Origin: DATMNI01 sp035570275
Lineage (GTDB): Bacteria > Acidobacteriota > Terriglobia > Bryobacterales > Bryobacteraceae
Length of the DNA: 28,283 nt
NCBI GenBank assembly: GCA_035570275.1
Contig: DATMNI010000062.1
Span: 1 to 28,283, forward strand
Direction of reading: 5' to 3'
Below the pieces are notes generated by a model. The model ran no database searches. It saw nothing but the letters and a program-made list of their open reading frames with translations, and was not told the DNA's origin. Shown here one piece after another: positions 1 through 8,045 of the stretch; the first letter of the stretch is position 1; the number at the start of each line of letters is the position of its first letter. Position numbers and translations under genes: made by a program.

Positions 1-144
1 GAGGATCACACGCTGCAGCCCGGCGACTACGAAGTGGCTTTGCCCGCCAGCGCTCACTCCAGCATCACCACTACGCAGGGCTGTCTGCTGCTGATCGTCA
101 ACCACGTGAGCAACCTGGAATTGCTCCCAGCCCACGCGCACTGA
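1..144 (+). CDS. Cupin-like protein, C-terminal fragment
   Basis: An open frame enters from the left edge and stops with TGA at 142-144, giving the last 47 residues of a protein. The visible part has a PGDY turn, a PASAHSS segment and a following GCLLLIV strand. This is the usual pattern of the C-terminal half of a small cupin barrel, as in ChrR-type anti-sigma cupins, where glycine/proline turns precede a histidine and a hydrophobic strand. The N-terminal metal-binding motif lies outside the window, so neither metal binding nor an anti-sigma role can be judged. It could be any beta-barrel sensor or enzyme domain. The reading frame is firm; the family is tentative. Confidence 0.5.
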   Translation, partial: EDHTLQPGDYEVALPASAHSSITTTQGCLLLIVNHVSNLELLPAHAH

Positions 145-155
145 AGTGGGCTGCC

Positions 156-220
156 AGGTGGGACAGGCCATCGGGTTAGTGGCCTGAGGTGGGACAGGCC
201 ATCGGGTTCAGTGGCCTGTC
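156..220. repeat. 31/32-bp direct repeat with a 9-bp hairpin
   Basis: Two adjacent near-identical copies lie at 156-186 and 187-218, differing by one inserted base. The second copy contains a perfect 9-bp inverted repeat (GACAGGCCA at 193-201, TGGCCTGTC at 212-220) with a 10-nt loop. It lies just after the cupin stop and could end that transcript, but no T-run follows. Between 221 and 451 I see no gene and no other clear signal. Confidence 0.7.
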
Positions 221-451
221 AACCGCTGTTCGCCGGCCGAGTCTGCGCTCGTTGCGAATCCGGGACTCGGCGTGGTCGTCGGAGCGTTAAGCAACCGATG
301 GGCAGCGTACGGAAAGCCGGATCGGCACTTCAAAAACGGGAATAGGATCGGCGGCTGTTGCGCCCCGAAGAATTGACAAGGCGAGTTGAAGCAAAGGATC
401 AATGCGTGTTATACCGTTGCTTCGCGTACTCTGAATGAGGTAGCAGCACCG

Positions 452-667
452 ATGACCACTGAACCGCCAAAGCCGCCAGATTTTGTGATCCTTTACCGCC
501 GCGCCTTCGCGGAGTACGGGACGTTGGCGCTATGGAACATGCGCTCGTTTGAAGCCCCGACCCCAGAAGACGCCCTTGTGGTGGCACGAGCCCTGCGCAT
601 TGAAGGCAATTTGCAGGCGCGGCGTCTGGCCGAACAGATCGAGCAGGCCTGCCGTGCCGTTATCTAA
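452..667 (+). CDS. Small protein upstream of a nucleotidyltransferase, possible antitoxin partner
   Basis: A 71-residue protein. ATG 452 is chosen over the ATG at 386 because GAGG at 437-440 sits about 11 nt before it and the upstream in-frame residues look random. The N-terminus is proline-rich (TTEPPKPPDF); the rest is predicted helical, with an alanine/glutamate/arginine-rich C-terminus (ALVVARALRIEGNLQARRLAEQIEQ). I do not recognise a named family. Its 3' end overlaps the start of the nucleotidyltransferase-like gene by 14 bp, so the two are probably translationally coupled. Small helical proteins encoded just before AbiEii-like genes often act as antitoxin or accessory subunits, but that role is inference from position only. 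Confidence 0.6.
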   Translation: MTTEPPKPPDFVILYRRAFAEYGTLALWNMRSFEAPTPEDALVVARALRIEGNLQARRLAEQIEQACRAVI

Positions 668-1469
668 GATTCAAACCGGCATACTCAAGCTTCTCGCGTC
701 ACACCGCGATCCGGAAAGCTATGTTGCGGGTAGTACGCCGTTGAATCGGGAGGCGCCACGCTACTCCGGCGACATAGACGTTTTCCATGACCGCGAGGAA
801 CGGGTGGCGCGAGCTGCCGCCGAAGACGCTGCAGTCCTTCAGGAGCATGGCTACACCCTGCAATGGCAGCGACGCGAGCCTGCGATCTACACGGTTCTGG
901 TGGAACGCTCCGGCGAGGCAACAAAACTGGAATGGGTGGTAGACAGCGATTACCGGTTTTTCCCGACGATGCGGGATGAGATTTTCGGCTACGTCTTGCA
1001 CCCGGTTGACCTTGCAATGAACAAGACCCTGGCCGCCGCGGGCCGTCGCGAGGTGCGCGACCTGGTTGACCTTGTCACGATCCACGAGATCATTCTGCGG
1101 TTGGGCGCGGTGATCTGGGCGGCGGTTGAAAAAGCCCCCGGCTTCACTCCCGAAGGGCTGATTGCGGAGATTCGGCGAAGCTCCTCTTATTCATCCATCG
1201 AATGGCGGGCTCTGATGACGAGTGAGCCACTCGATCCAAAGGCGATTATGCAGCGACTCCGCGAGGCTCTCGATGAAGCCGAGGCGTTCGTTATGAAAAT
1301 GCCCACCGGCAAAGCGGGTCTACTGTTCCTGAAAGACGGTCACGTTGTGCAACCCGACCCCGCACGGCTGGAGGACTATCAAACCCACGCCGGACAACGG
1401 CGCGGCCAATGGCCGGCCAGCGCCGAAATCTCCGCCGCCATGTTCGATCGCTATAAGAAGAATCCATAA
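654..1469 (+). CDS. AbiEii/AbiGii-like nucleotidyltransferase-fold protein
   Basis: A 271-residue protein read from GTG 654, which overlaps the preceding gene by 14 bp; the ATG at 549 would bury 119 bp of that gene and is less likely. The N-terminal part has the polymerase-beta-type nucleotidyltransferase signature: AGSTPLN at about residues 25-31 (the G-S motif) and SGDIDVF at about 38-44, with two aspartates placed for metal binding. Further on, a lysine at about 124 and the RDLVDL segment at about 135-140 match the K...RD..DL pattern of AbiEii/DUF1814 proteins. Members transfer nucleotides to tRNA or protein targets and can be toxins of type IV-like toxin-antitoxin pairs. The target here cannot be read from sequence. 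It converges on the TPR gene. Confidence 0.72.
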   Translation: MPLSKIQTGILKLLASHRDPESYVAGSTPLNREAPRYSGDIDVFHDREERVARAAAEDAAVLQEHGYTLQWQRREPAIYTVLVERSGEATKLEWVVDSDYRFFPTMRDEIFGYVLHPVDLAMNKTLAAAGRREVRDLVDLVTIHEIILRLGAVIWAAVEKAPGFTPEGLIAEIRRSSSYSSIEWRALMTSEPLDPKAIMQRLREALDEAEAFVMKMPTGKAGLLFLKDGHVVQPDPARLEDYQTHAGQRRGQWPASAEISAAMFDRYKKNP

Positions 1470-1520
1470 TAATATGCCTCCCGCACCATAGCCGCCAGCG
1501 CCGGCCGAATTCCCAGCGGT

Positions 1521-3062
1521 CTACTTGCCAGCGCCCGCAGGCTTGTCTTCCACCAGGCGGTACTGGCTCTCCTGCGCCTCGCGCCGGCGGGCCTCGTTCC
1601 GTAATGCCGTGAACCGCTTCAGCAGCGCCGGGACTTCGGCCGGTACGTCCGGGCGGCCGCTCGATTGAAGCGCCCGGATAAGCCGGTAAAGGGCCATCTC
1701 GTCCGACGGGTTGTCGCGCAAGACAAGCCGGCATTGCTCGATGGCTGGTTCCACTTCCCCGGCTTGCAGGTAGAGCCGGCTCAAAACATCGCGCGCCAGG
1801 ACGAAATCAGGTTTCAGGCGGACAGCCTCCCTGGCTGCGTCCAAAGCCTGTTGAAACTCGGGGCTGCCTGGCTGCGCTCCTTGCCGGCTGAGGAGTTCAG
1901 CCAGGACATAGTGAAGGAATTCGTCATTGGGGGTGACCTTCAACTGCGAACGGACCGTAACCAGCGCCTGATCGAGATTGTTCTGCTGAATCTGCGAGAG
2001 GCCGCGGGCTGCCGAACCAAGCGCCCGGTCCGGATTCAGCCGCTCCGCCTGATCGAAGTCGGCATCCGCCTTGGCGTATTCGGCGAGTTGGACATACAAC
2101 ACTCCACGCGCCAGATAGAGGGCTCCGGAGTCCGGTATCTGCGTGAGGCCGGCGTCGATCATGTCGATTCCCACCTCAAAGGATTGATGCGTGAAGGATA
2201 GGGAGGCAAAATCCAGATAGAGATTCACGTTGCGCGGGTCCAGCAGCACGGCCTGCCGCAGAACGGCCACGGCCTGCGGCGTCTCACCCAGCGCCTCGTG
2301 CGCCGTGGAGGTCAGTTCGAGGGCAATGGGATCCGGGTGTGGATCCGGATGGCTGGCCCCCGTCAGCGGTTCCAGCGCCGCTATAGCGTCGCGAAAGCGC
2401 GCAGCGTCCATTAAGGCGACTGCCAGTGAGTAGCGGGCGCGCCGGTCATCCGGCCGCACGGCCATCAACTGCCGAAAAACGCCCGCCGCCTCCTCCGGCC
2501 GCTTCATTTTCACCAGGCAGGCGCCGAACTCGCGCAGCGCATCGGGCTGGGCAGCGATGGCCGCCCCGGCCTGACCGAAGTGCTGCACCGCGGACCCGCA
2601 GTCGGAGTGCTTCCATGCCAAGGCGCCTAGCATCGCGTGCGCGGTCGGCTCGCCGGGGTGTAGCACCAGCAGACGCTGCAAATGAGCCGTGGCTTCGGGC
2701 TTGCCCTGCCGATACTCGATTTCCACGGCGGCCTCGAGCGCCGGAACATAGTCGGGGGCCATCTCCATGGCGGTCTTGAGTACGGTCAGCGCGTCCGCAT
2801 CCTTCCGCAGGCCGGTCAGCGCCATACCTTCCAGAACCAGGATTCGGACTTCCTTTGGCGATGCCCGTCGCGCCGCTCGGGCCTGGTCCAAAGCCTGCTG
2901 AAAACGCCGTGCCCGCAAGGCGGCGGTAATGGAGACAACGGCATCATCCTGGGCCGCCGGATAGAAAGGCACGGCCGCAGCCAGCATGAAGGCCACACGC
3001 AACACCCTACATCGGCCAAGCTGTGGAATCCGCCACCTCCCCTCGTTAGCAGAGTAACTCAT
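1521..3062 (-). CDS. Secreted TPR-repeat protein
   Basis: A protein of up to 513 residues dominated by tetratricopeptide-type helix pairs from about residue 45 to 490, with repeated A/L/Y/P positions, for example APDYVPALEAAVEIEY and PDSGALYLARGVLYVQLAEY. A hydrophobic stretch near the start (VAFMLAAAVPFYPAAQ) looks like a signal peptide, so the protein is probably exported or periplasmic and acts as a protein-binding scaffold. The start is uncertain: ATG 3062 lacks a ribosome site, and GTG 3005 or ATG 2987 would put the signal peptide nearer the N-terminus. A 12-bp imperfect tandem duplication at 2328-2351 encodes HPDPHPDP between helices. No enzymatic motif is visible. It converges with the nucleotidyltransferase gene. 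Confidence 0.8.
   Translation of the reverse strand: MSYSANEGRWRIPQLGRCRVLRVAFMLAAAVPFYPAAQDDAVVSITAALRARRFQQALDQARAARRASPKEVRILVLEGMALTGLRKDADALTVLKTAMEMAPDYVPALEAAVEIEYRQGKPEATAHLQRLLVLHPGEPTAHAMLGALAWKHSDCGSAVQHFGQAGAAIAAQPDALREFGACLVKMKRPEEAAGVFRQLMAVRPDDRRARYSLAVALMDAARFRDAIAALEPLTGASHPDPHPDPIALELTSTAHEALGETPQAVAVLRQAVLLDPRNVNLYLDFASLSFTHQSFEVGIDMIDAGLTQIPDSGALYLARGVLYVQLAEYAKADADFDQAERLNPDRALGSAARGLSQIQQNNLDQALVTVRSQLKVTPNDEFLHYVLAELLSRQGAQPGSPEFQQALDAAREAVRLKPDFVLARDVLSRLYLQAGEVEPAIEQCRLVLRDNPSDEMALYRLIRALQSSGRPDVPAEVPALLKRFTALRNEARRREAQESQYRLVEDKPAGAGK
2328..2351 (-). repeat. 12-bp in-frame tandem duplication in the TPR gene
   Basis: Two 12-bp units (2328-2339 and 2340-2351) differ at two positions and encode HPDP twice. 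The length keeps the reading frame. Confidence 0.6.
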
Positions 3063-3339
3063 CGGCCGCCAGGCTGCTTAAGTGCTGAAAAGTGCTGATG
3101 CTTCTTGGAGGATAGCAGGCACGAACCCATCTCCAATACCCTCCAGGTGGTGCGCCGCGCCGAAGTATGATCCACAATCAGCCGGAGTAGTTTTCATAGT
3201 TCTCTGAGAGTTTGGAAAATCAGTGGACCTGTTCAGTGCCGCCGTTGATCAAGCCGGCCCGGCACTCCAGATCACTCTTGCATCCACTGTATTGTCGGTG
3301 TCATCTCCGGGTCAGTGCCGGTCATGGACCGGAAGAGTT
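3063..3339. other. Non-coding stretch
   Basis: This lies between the TPR gene start and the PIN remnant. The open frames here are short and show no family resemblance. It should hold the TPR promoter, but I cannot identify clear -35/-10 elements. Confidence 0.4.
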
Positions 3340-3673
3340 GCCCCTTCTCTTTGAAACGTCTTTGTCTTTGTCTACGCCGACGATACTTCGTCGCCGCGGA
3401 AACAAGATCGGGCGATTGCGCTCATTACGGAGCATTTCAGGCTGCGGGACCGCCGTTATCTCGCCATAGGTTTTGCAGGAGACTTATTCGGCGGCGAGGC
3501 GTAAACTCGGCGTGTCTCCGGAGTTGGCGAAGCGGAAGGTCTCGTTCTGGGACGCCCTGATCCTTCCCGCGGCACGCTCGGTAGGCGCGATGGTGCTCTA
3601 CAGCGAGGACTTTCAACCCGGCGCTGTCCTGGGCGAAGTGCGTGTGGTCAATCCGTTTGCGGCCCTCGGCTAA
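3340..3673 (+). pseudogene. Decayed PIN-domain (VapC-like) toxin gene
   Basis: The C-terminal third in one frame (about 3434-3673) reads GTAVISP, then a TAG stop at 3467-3469, then VLQETYSAARRKL, SFWDALIL, LYSEDFQPG and VVNPFAALG, which is the typical second half of PIN-domain ribonucleases (the SFWDAL and YSED acidic positions). The stop stands where the family usually has glutamine in an S-x-QVLQE motif, so CAG to TAG is the likely change. The N-terminal half appears in another frame at about 3355-3440 (VFVYADDTSSPRKQDRAIAL), and LLFET just before it in the first frame resembles the usual LFxDTN start. So at least two frame changes and one nonsense codon break the gene. No partner antitoxin gene is recognisable upstream. 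Confidence 0.72.
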
Positions 3674-3757
3674 TGCCGGGTCTACCGTGGTCTGCGTCGG
3701 TTTTCCGCCGGCGACCGAATACAAATGCGGCCGGCCCGAAGCCAGTACAATATCGAG

Positions 3758-5185
3758 ATGCGTCCCTTCTTCCTCCTAGCCTTCCTCCCTCTGGCGGCCA
3801 CGGCTGACGACACGGTGCTGGCACGCGTCGCGGCCCACTCCGAACGGTTCGGCGCCATCTCGCGCCAAATCTGGGAGTCGCCTGAGCTCGGCTTTCACGA
3901 ACTGAAATCCTCCGCCCTTCTACGCGATGAATTGCGCACCAACGGCTTCACCATCGCCGATGCCGTAGCTGGGATGCCCACGGCCTTCACCGCCTCCTGG
4001 GGCAGTGGCAAACCGGTGATCGGGATCCTCGGCGAGTTTGACGCGCTGCCGGGACTCTCGCAGAAAGACGTGCCCATCGAGGAGCCGGTCGCTGCCGGTG
4101 CGCCTGGCCACGGTTGCGGACACAACCTGCTGGGCAGCGGCGCCGCGCTGGCGGCCGTCGCCGTCAAAGAAGAAATGCAGGCGCGCGGTTTGAAGGGAAC
4201 CATCCGCTATTACGGTACGCCGGCCGAGGAAGGCGGCGGCGGCAAGATCTACATGATCCACGCCGGGCTGTTCCGCGATGTGGATGTGGTGCTCACCTGG
4301 CACCCCGGCGACGCCAACCGCGTCAGCCTGCGTTCCAACCTCGCCAACAACGGCGCCAAATTCAAGTTCTACGGCATCGCCTCCCATGCCGCCGCCGCGC
4401 CGGACAAAGGGCGGTCGGCTCTGGATGGCGCATTGCTCATGCTGCATGCCATCGAAATGCTGCGCGAGCACGTGCCGCAGGAAACCCGCATGCACTACAT
4501 CATTTCGAACGGGGGAAGCGCCCCCAACGTGGTGCCGGCCTTTGCCGAAGTGACCATGGTGGCGCGCCATCCGGACACCCCAACGCTCGAAGGCATCTGG
4601 CAGCGCATCCTGAAGTGCGCGCAGGCCGGCGCCCTGGCCACCGAGACCCGCGTGGAGGTGGAGCAGTCCACCAACTACGCCAACATTCTGCCGAACGACG
4701 CCCTGAACGCCCTGGTGGGCCGCAATATGCGGAAGGCCGGCGGCTACGAATATAGCGCCGATGAGCGCCAGTTCGCCGCAGAAATGCAGAAGAGCTTTTC
4801 CGCCGCCAAGGGCTTGCCCGGTCCCGACAAGGCCCTGCCCGGTCCCGACAAGGTCCTGGCCGATACGTCCGAAGGCTCGGGCAGCGCATCAAGCGATGTG
4901 GGCGACGTAAGTTGGAACGTGCCCACGCTCTCGTTCACCGCGGCTACCTATACGCCCGGCACCGCCGCCCATTCCTGGCAGGCCGCCGCGCAGGCCGGCA
5001 CCAGCATCGGGCGCAAGGGGATGCTGGTGGCCGCCCGCACGCTGGCGCTCTCCGCCGTGGATCTTCTGCAGGACGCCAACGCCATTGACGCCGCTAAGAC
5101 CTCGTTCGACAAGCGCATCGCTGGGCGCACCTGGACCACCCACATTGCCGCCGGATCGAAGCCGCCGTTGAACTACCGCGAATGA
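3758..5185 (+). CDS. Secreted M20-family amidohydrolase (AbgB-like)
   Basis: A 475-residue protein. ATG 3758 is preferred to ATG 3725 because it places a signal peptide at the N-terminus (MRPFFLLAFLPLAATA). The family is M20 metallopeptidase/amidohydrolase, closest in appearance to the B subunit of p-aminobenzoyl-glutamate hydrolase. Visible features are QIWESPELGFHE near 37-48, GEFDALPGL near 92-100, GHGCGHN at 117-123 (metal ligands), GTPAEEGGGGK near 157-167, and a dimerisation-domain region with GIASHAAAAP. It probably cleaves an amide bond of a small acylated amino acid or peptide in the periplasm; the substrate is unknown. A 21-bp tandem duplication adds a second LPGPDK at about residues 353-366. 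The gene converges on glpF across the 134-bp repeats. Confidence 0.85.
   Translation: MRPFFLLAFLPLAATADDTVLARVAAHSERFGAISRQIWESPELGFHELKSSALLRDELRTNGFTIADAVAGMPTAFTASWGSGKPVIGILGEFDALPGLSQKDVPIEEPVAAGAPGHGCGHNLLGSGAALAAVAVKEEMQARGLKGTIRYYGTPAEEGGGGKIYMIHAGLFRDVDVVLTWHPGDANRVSLRSNLANNGAKFKFYGIASHAAAAPDKGRSALDGALLMLHAIEMLREHVPQETRMHYIISNGGSAPNVVPAFAEVTMVARHPDTPTLEGIWQRILKCAQAGALATETRVEVEQSTNYANILPNDALNALVGRNMRKAGGYEYSADERQFAAEMQKSFSAAKGLPGPDKALPGPDKVLADTSEGSGSASSDVGDVSWNVPTLSFTAATYTPGTAAHSWQAAAQAGTSIGRKGMLVAARTLALSAVDLLQDANAIDAAKTSFDKRIAGRTWTTHIAAGSKPPLNYRE
4815..4856 (+). repeat. 21-bp in-frame tandem duplication in the amidohydrolase gene
   Basis: Units 4815-4835 and 4836-4856 differ by one base and encode LPGPDKA/LPGPDKV. 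The insertion lies in a presumed surface loop after the dimerisation domain. Confidence 0.8.
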
Positions 5186-5196
5186 AGTACCGCGAA

Positions 5197-5615
5197 TCAG
5201 AGTCCCACTAGCCTTCGGACTAGCCTGGATCAGTTGGGCAGACCGGCGTTAGGTGGCGCAGACGATCGCTTTTCGTCGTCGGCGATTCTTGCGGCCAGGC
5301 AGGCCACACAATACGATGGCCCGCCCCACTCAGAGTCTCACTAGCCTTCGGACTAGCCTGGATCAGGTGGTGCAGACCGGCGTTCGGTGGCGCAGACGAT
5401 CGCTTTTCGTCGTCGGCGATTCTTGCGGCCAGGCAGGCCCCACAAAACGATAGCCCTCCCCACTCAGAGTCCCACGAGCCTTCGGACTAGCCTGGATCAG
5501 GTGGTGCAGACCGGCGTTCGGTGGCGCAAACGATCGCTTTTCGTCGTCGGAGATTTTTGCGGCCAGGCAGGCCACACAAAACGATAGCCCTCCGCACTCA
5601 GAGTCCCACTAGCCT
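5197..5615. repeat. Three tandem 133/134-bp repeats plus an 18-bp partial copy shared with the glpF 3' end
   Basis: Copies begin at 5197, 5330 and 5464, each opening with TCAGAGT. A fourth partial copy begins at 5598 and is the reverse complement of the glpF stop and last codons. Copies 2 and 3 are nearly identical; copy 1 has a few more changes. Each unit contains CTAGCCTTCGGACTAG or a close variant (5208-5223, 5341-5356, 5475-5490), which can fold into a short stem closed by a C(UUCG)G tetraloop with one C-A mismatch. Each also contains a GACGA...TCGTC inverted repeat. The units fill the space between two convergent genes, so they may serve as repeated transcript ends. The short open frames within them repeat with the unit and are not genes. 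Confidence 0.9.
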
Positions 5616-6326
5616 CACCAGCACCGCCGCTAGCGCCGCGCCCAGCAGAGGGCCGGCCACCGGCACGGGCGCATAGCCCCAGTTGGATCCGCCCTTCTTG
5701 TGGATGGGCAGCAGCGCGTGCGCAATACGCGGGCCCAGATCGCGCGCCGGGTTGATCGCGTAGCCCGTGGTGGCGCCAAGCGAAAGGCCGATGGCCCACA
5801 CCAGCATGCCAACCAGGTACGGGCCTAACCCCGGCGCCGTGCCGGTGGCGGAGACGGCTTTGGACCCGATCGCGGCCACCACGAAGACCAGCACGAACGT
5901 GCCTATAGTTTCGCTGATCAGGTTCGGCACGAAACGGCTGATGGCGGGCCCGGTGGAGAAGCACGCCAGTTTCAGGCCCGGATCGTCGGTGACTTCCCAA
6001 TGCGGCAGAAAGTGTACCCACACCAGCGCCGCGCCCAAGATGGCGCCCAGCATCTGCGCCAGCACGAACGGCGCCACCTTCGAGAAATCGCCGGTCTCGA
6101 TAGCCACCCCGAGGGTGACGGCTGGGTTGATGTGCGCGCCGGAACTGCCGCACGCAATCGCCGTAAAGACGCCGCACATCACCGCCAATCCCCAGCCGGT
6201 GGCAATCACCATCCAGCCGGAACCTTCCGCTTTGGTTCGCTTGAGCAATACGCTGGCCACCACTCCGTTGCCCAACAGAATCAGCATCAAGGTGCCCATA
6301 AACTCGCCGAAGAATTCTGAAGCCAA
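5598..6326 (-). CDS. glpF: Aquaglyceroporin (glycerol facilitator, MIP family)
   Basis: A 242-residue inner-membrane channel with six hydrophobic segments and both NPA half-helices: HINPAVT (N67-A69) and YAINPARDLGPR (N192-A194). The aspartate after the second NPA-R is characteristic of glycerol-conducting GlpF rather than water-specific AqpZ. Translation appears to start at TTG 6326, because AGGAGG (minus strand, 6331-6336) lies 4 nt before it and the residues ASEFFGEFMGT fit the family N-terminus. The first ATG (6299) would remove part of the first helix. It lies downstream of glpK on the same strand, which supports a glycerol uptake and phosphorylation operon. Its last 18 bp are part of the tandem repeat that follows. 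Confidence 0.93.
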   Translation of the reverse strand: MASEFFGEFMGTLMLILLGNGVVASVLLKRTKAEGSGWMVIATGWGLAVMCGVFTAIACGSSGAHINPAVTLGVAIETGDFSKVAPFVLAQMLGAILGAALVWVHFLPHWEVTDDPGLKLACFSTGPAISRFVPNLISETIGTFVLVFVVAAIGSKAVSATGTAPGLGPYLVGMLVWAIGLSLGATTGYAINPARDLGPRIAHALLPIHKKGGSNWGYAPVPVAGPLLGAALAAVLVRLVGL

Positions 6327-6341
6327 GGTTCCTCCTAAGAG

Positions 6342-6442
6342 CCTTTCAGCCGTCAGCTATCAGCTATCAGCTAAAACCGCTGCTCGCTGACTACCCGCCG
6401 GGGTAGTCGGAAGCCGATCGCTGAAAGCTGAAAGCTGATAGC
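6342..6442. repeat. Inverted repeat element between glpK and glpF
   Basis: Left arm 6342-6373 is built from CAGCTAT/TCAGCT units. Right arm 6415-6442 carries the reverse-complement pattern GCTGAAAGCTGAAAGCTGAT. Between them lies a perfect inner hairpin (GACTACCC 6389-6396, loop GCCG, GGGTAGTC 6401-6408). Read as protein the arms give SYQLSA-type strings, a pattern I recall in many acidobacterial intergenic regions. It probably is a dispersed non-coding element inserted into the operon. It could cause partial termination, reducing glpF expression relative to glpK. Confidence 0.75.
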
Positions 6443-6444
6443 CT

Positions 6445-7947
6445 CTATTCCAACCAATCGAACGACCGCGTCACTGCCTTCTTCCAGAAACCGTACAACC
6501 GCTGCCTCTCCGCCGCGTCCATCCGCGGCTTCCAGGTCTGGTCTACCGACCACCGCCCGCGCAGGTCGTCGAGGTCGCGGAAAAAACCCACCGCCAGGCC
6601 GGCCGCGTAGGCGGCGCCCAGCGCCGTAGTCTCCTGAATCACGGGCCTCACCACCGGCCGGTCCAGAATATCGGCCTGGAACTGCATCAGCAGATCGTTC
6701 GACACCATGCCGCCATCGGTGCGCAGCACTTCCAGCGGAATTCCGGAGTCTTTCTCCATCGCCTCGACAACTTCGCGCGTCTGGAACGCCGTGGCTTCCA
6801 GCACGGCACGCGCCAGGTGGCCTTTATTGGTGTAGCGCGTCAAACCGGCGATCACGCCGCGCGCGTTGTCCTTCCAGTACGGCGCGTACAAACCGGAAAA
6901 TGCCGGGACGAAATAAATGCCGCCGTTGTCCTTCACGGTCCGCGCCATCGTCTCAATGTCCGCGCTTTTTTCAATCAGCCCGAAATTATCGCGAATCCAT
7001 TGCACCAGCGCGCCCGTGATGGCCACGCTGCCTTCCAGCGCATAGACCGCGGGCTGGCTGCCGAGCCGGTATCCAACGGTGGTCAACATGCCGTGCTTCG
7101 ATGGCACCGGCTGCGTGCCCGTGTTCATCAGCAGAAAACATCCTGTGCCGTACGTGTTCTTGGCCTCGCCTGCGTTAAAGCACGTTTGCCCCACCAGCGC
7201 CGCCTGCTGGTCGCCCAGAATCCCCGCCACCGGCACCGGCTGCAGCGAATCGATCGCGCATTCCCCGTACACCTCGCTCGATGACGCGATCTTCGGCAGC
7301 ATCGCCCGCGGAATACGCAGCGCTTCCAGCAATTGCGCATCCCAGTCCAGCGTCTCCAGATTCATCAACTGAGTGCGGCTGGCGTTGGTGCAATCGGTGA
7401 TGTGCAGCCCGCCGGTGTGCAGCCCGCCGGTCAGGTTCCACAGCAGAAACGTGTCGATGTTGCCGAACAGCACCTCGCCGTCCTCGGCGCGTTCCCGCAC
7501 GCCCCGCACGTTGTCGAGAATCCATTGCAGTTTCAGGCCGCTAAAGTACGTGGTCAAGGGAAGGCCGGTCTTGGCGCGGAAGCGGTCCGGGCCTCCGTCG
7601 CGCGCCAGTTCGGCCACGGCGCCGGCCACCCGCGTGTCCTGCCAGACCAGCGCGTGATGCACCGGCAAACCTGTGCGCCGGTCCCACACCACGGTGGTTT
7701 CGCGCTGGTTGGTGATCCCGATAGCCGCCAGGTCGCTGGAGCGCAGGCCCCTCTGCTCCAGGGCGCCGGCGATCACTTCTTGCGTGCGCCTCCAGATCTC
7801 GTTGGCGTCATGCTCCACCCATCCGGGCTGCGGGTAGATCTGTTCATGTTCCTTCTGGGCGACCGAGACGATGCGCCCGGATTCGTCGAAAACGATGAAT
7901 CGGGTGCTGGTGGTTCCCTGGTCAATGGCTCCGATGTAGTTGGGCAT
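6445..7947 (-). CDS. glpK: Glycerol kinase
   Basis: A 500-residue cytoplasmic FGGY-family kinase that phosphorylates glycerol to sn-glycerol 3-phosphate using ATP. ATG 7947 gives the expected N-terminus PNYIGAIDQGTTSTRF with the phosphate-binding DQGTTSTR loop; the frame is open to 8079, but those upstream codons are palindromic repeat sequence. Other family marks are TNQRETTVVWD, the SGLK/TDCTNASRT region and PAFSGLYAPYWKDNARG. The length matches the usual 495-505. A 15-bp tandem duplication at 7402-7431 makes TGGLHTGGLH at about residues 173-182, in a loop before TDCTNASRT. A TATACT hexamer on the minus strand at 7963-7968 could be a -10 element. No glpD or glpR is in the window. Confidence 0.96.
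   Translation of the reverse strand: MPNYIGAIDQGTTSTRFIVFDESGRIVSVAQKEHEQIYPQPGWVEHDANEIWRRTQEVIAGALEQRGLRSSDLAAIGITNQRETTVVWDRRTGLPVHHALVWQDTRVAGAVAELARDGGPDRFRAKTGLPLTTYFSGLKLQWILDNVRGVRERAEDGEVLFGNIDTFLLWNLTGGLHTGGLHITDCTNASRTQLMNLETLDWDAQLLEALRIPRAMLPKIASSSEVYGECAIDSLQPVPVAGILGDQQAALVGQTCFNAGEAKNTYGTGCFLLMNTGTQPVPSKHGMLTTVGYRLGSQPAVYALEGSVAITGALVQWIRDNFGLIEKSADIETMARTVKDNGGIYFVPAFSGLYAPYWKDNARGVIAGLTRYTNKGHLARAVLEATAFQTREVVEAMEKDSGIPLEVLRTDGGMVSNDLLMQFQADILDRPVVRPVIQETTALGAAYAAGLAVGFFRDLDDLRGRWSVDQTWKPRMDAAERQRLYGFWKKAVTRSFDWLE
7402..7431 (-). repeat. 15-bp in-frame tandem duplication in glpK
   Basis: Two exact 15-bp copies (7402-7416 and 7417-7431) encode TGGLH twice, adding five residues to a loop of glycerol kinase. 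Confidence 0.85.
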
Positions 7948-7984
7948 TCTTCGGCAGCAGACAGTATATCGAACCGCCCGCTCA

Positions 7985-8045
7985 TTTTTGTGGGGCAGAT
8001 TGCTAATCAGATTGCTAATCTGCGGCGGATTGGCAATCCGCCTGC
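7985..8045 (+). repeat. Dispersed double-hairpin palindromic element, copy 1
   Basis: The element opens with TTTTTGTGGGGCAGATTG. It then forms two stems: GCAGATT 7995-8001 with AATCTGC 8017-8023, and GGCGGATT 8024-8031 with AATCCGCC 8035-8042. This copy has an internal duplication of ATTGCTAATC. It lies between the divergent glpK and D-2-hydroxyacid dehydrogenase genes. Copies 2 and 3 are at 25993-26038 and 27912-27940. Confidence 0.85.

Noticed and set aside
5253..5587. Repeated small open frames and possible CRISPR-like array
   Set aside because: The periodicity is 133/134 bp with no spacers; the frames repeat only because the DNA unit repeats.
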